Of a stretch of 5,569 bases of DNA, positions 5,550 to 5,569 are shown in pieces. The translations under genes and the position numbers were made by a program. Position 1 is the stretch's first letter, and each line of letters opens with the position of its first letter. Source of the DNA: Actinoplanes liguriensis (lineage in GTDB: Bacteria; Actinomycetota; Actinomycetes; Mycobacteriales; Micromonosporaceae); assembly GCA_000715855.1 (NCBI GenBank), contig KL571412.1, forward strand, positions 3,109 to 8,677, written 5' to 3'. The notes below the pieces were generated by a model, which did not search any database, was not told the DNA's origin, and worked only from the letters and a program-made list of their open reading frames with translations.

Positions 5550-5569
5550 CTGTCTCTTATACACATCTC
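5550..5569. other. Tn5 mosaic end / Nextera adapter contamination at the contig end
   Basis: CTGTCTCTTATACACATCT (5550-5568) is the exact 19-bp reverse complement of the hyperactive Tn5 mosaic end used in Illumina Nextera libraries. The next base, C, agrees with the i7-side adapter that continues CCGAGC. It is markedly AT-richer than all flanking sequence and abuts the window end. The reading APVSYTHL at the end of the lyase-like frame therefore includes about seven artefactual residues. This is not a mobile element of the organism. Confidence 0.97.

Noticed and set aside
4526..5566. Minus-strand frame of 346 codons beginning MCIRDR
   Set aside because: Its start is encoded by the sequencing adapter and the rest is antisense to the clear lyase-fold gene.
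5550..5569. Genuine transposon end
   Set aside because: An exact engineered Tn5 mosaic end at a contig edge with adapter-compatible next base is library contamination; no transposase or target duplication is present.

Overview
The window comes from a high-GC actinomycete, probably of the Micromonosporaceae/Actinoplanes type. This is inferred from the strongly G/C-biased third codon positions, GTG/ATG starts behind GGAGG-type ribosome binding sites, and an MmyB-like XRE regulator divergent from an SDR gene, an arrangement common in Streptomyces and its relatives. No species marker is present. The last 20 bases (5550-5569) are not genomic: they are the Tn5 mosaic end of an Illumina Nextera library plus one more adapter-compatible base, so the true sequence stops at about 5549.

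Layout. (1) 1-1341: a truncated MmyB-like XRE regulator (minus strand) divergent from a complete SDR oxidoreductase (plus strand), sharing a 130-bp promoter region. (2) 1342-2590: a 175-bp, comparatively AT-rich leader followed by an astacin-like zinc metalloprotease with a C-terminal beta-sandwich-like domain and no visible signal peptide. Its ribosome binding site is partly buried in a predicted hairpin. (3) 2608-5549: a MurR/RpiR regulator with a SIS domain (minus strand), divergent across 53 bp from a two-gene operon. The operon holds an ornithine cyclodeaminase/mu-crystallin family protein and, overlapping it by ATGA, the N-terminal two thirds of a histidine/phenylalanine ammonia-lyase family protein.

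The third module is the most interesting. Both operon enzymes belong to families that normally deaminate amino acids, and both lack hallmark catalytic residues. The lyase homologue has Ala-Ala-Gly where the Ala-Ser-Gly that makes the MIO electrophile should be, with further changes at two other active-site positions. The cyclodeaminase homologue lacks the expected catalytic Asp and has an altered dinucleotide-binding loop. I infer a small regulated pathway on an amino-acid-like or imine-like substrate with non-canonical chemistry; the substrate cannot be read from the sequence.
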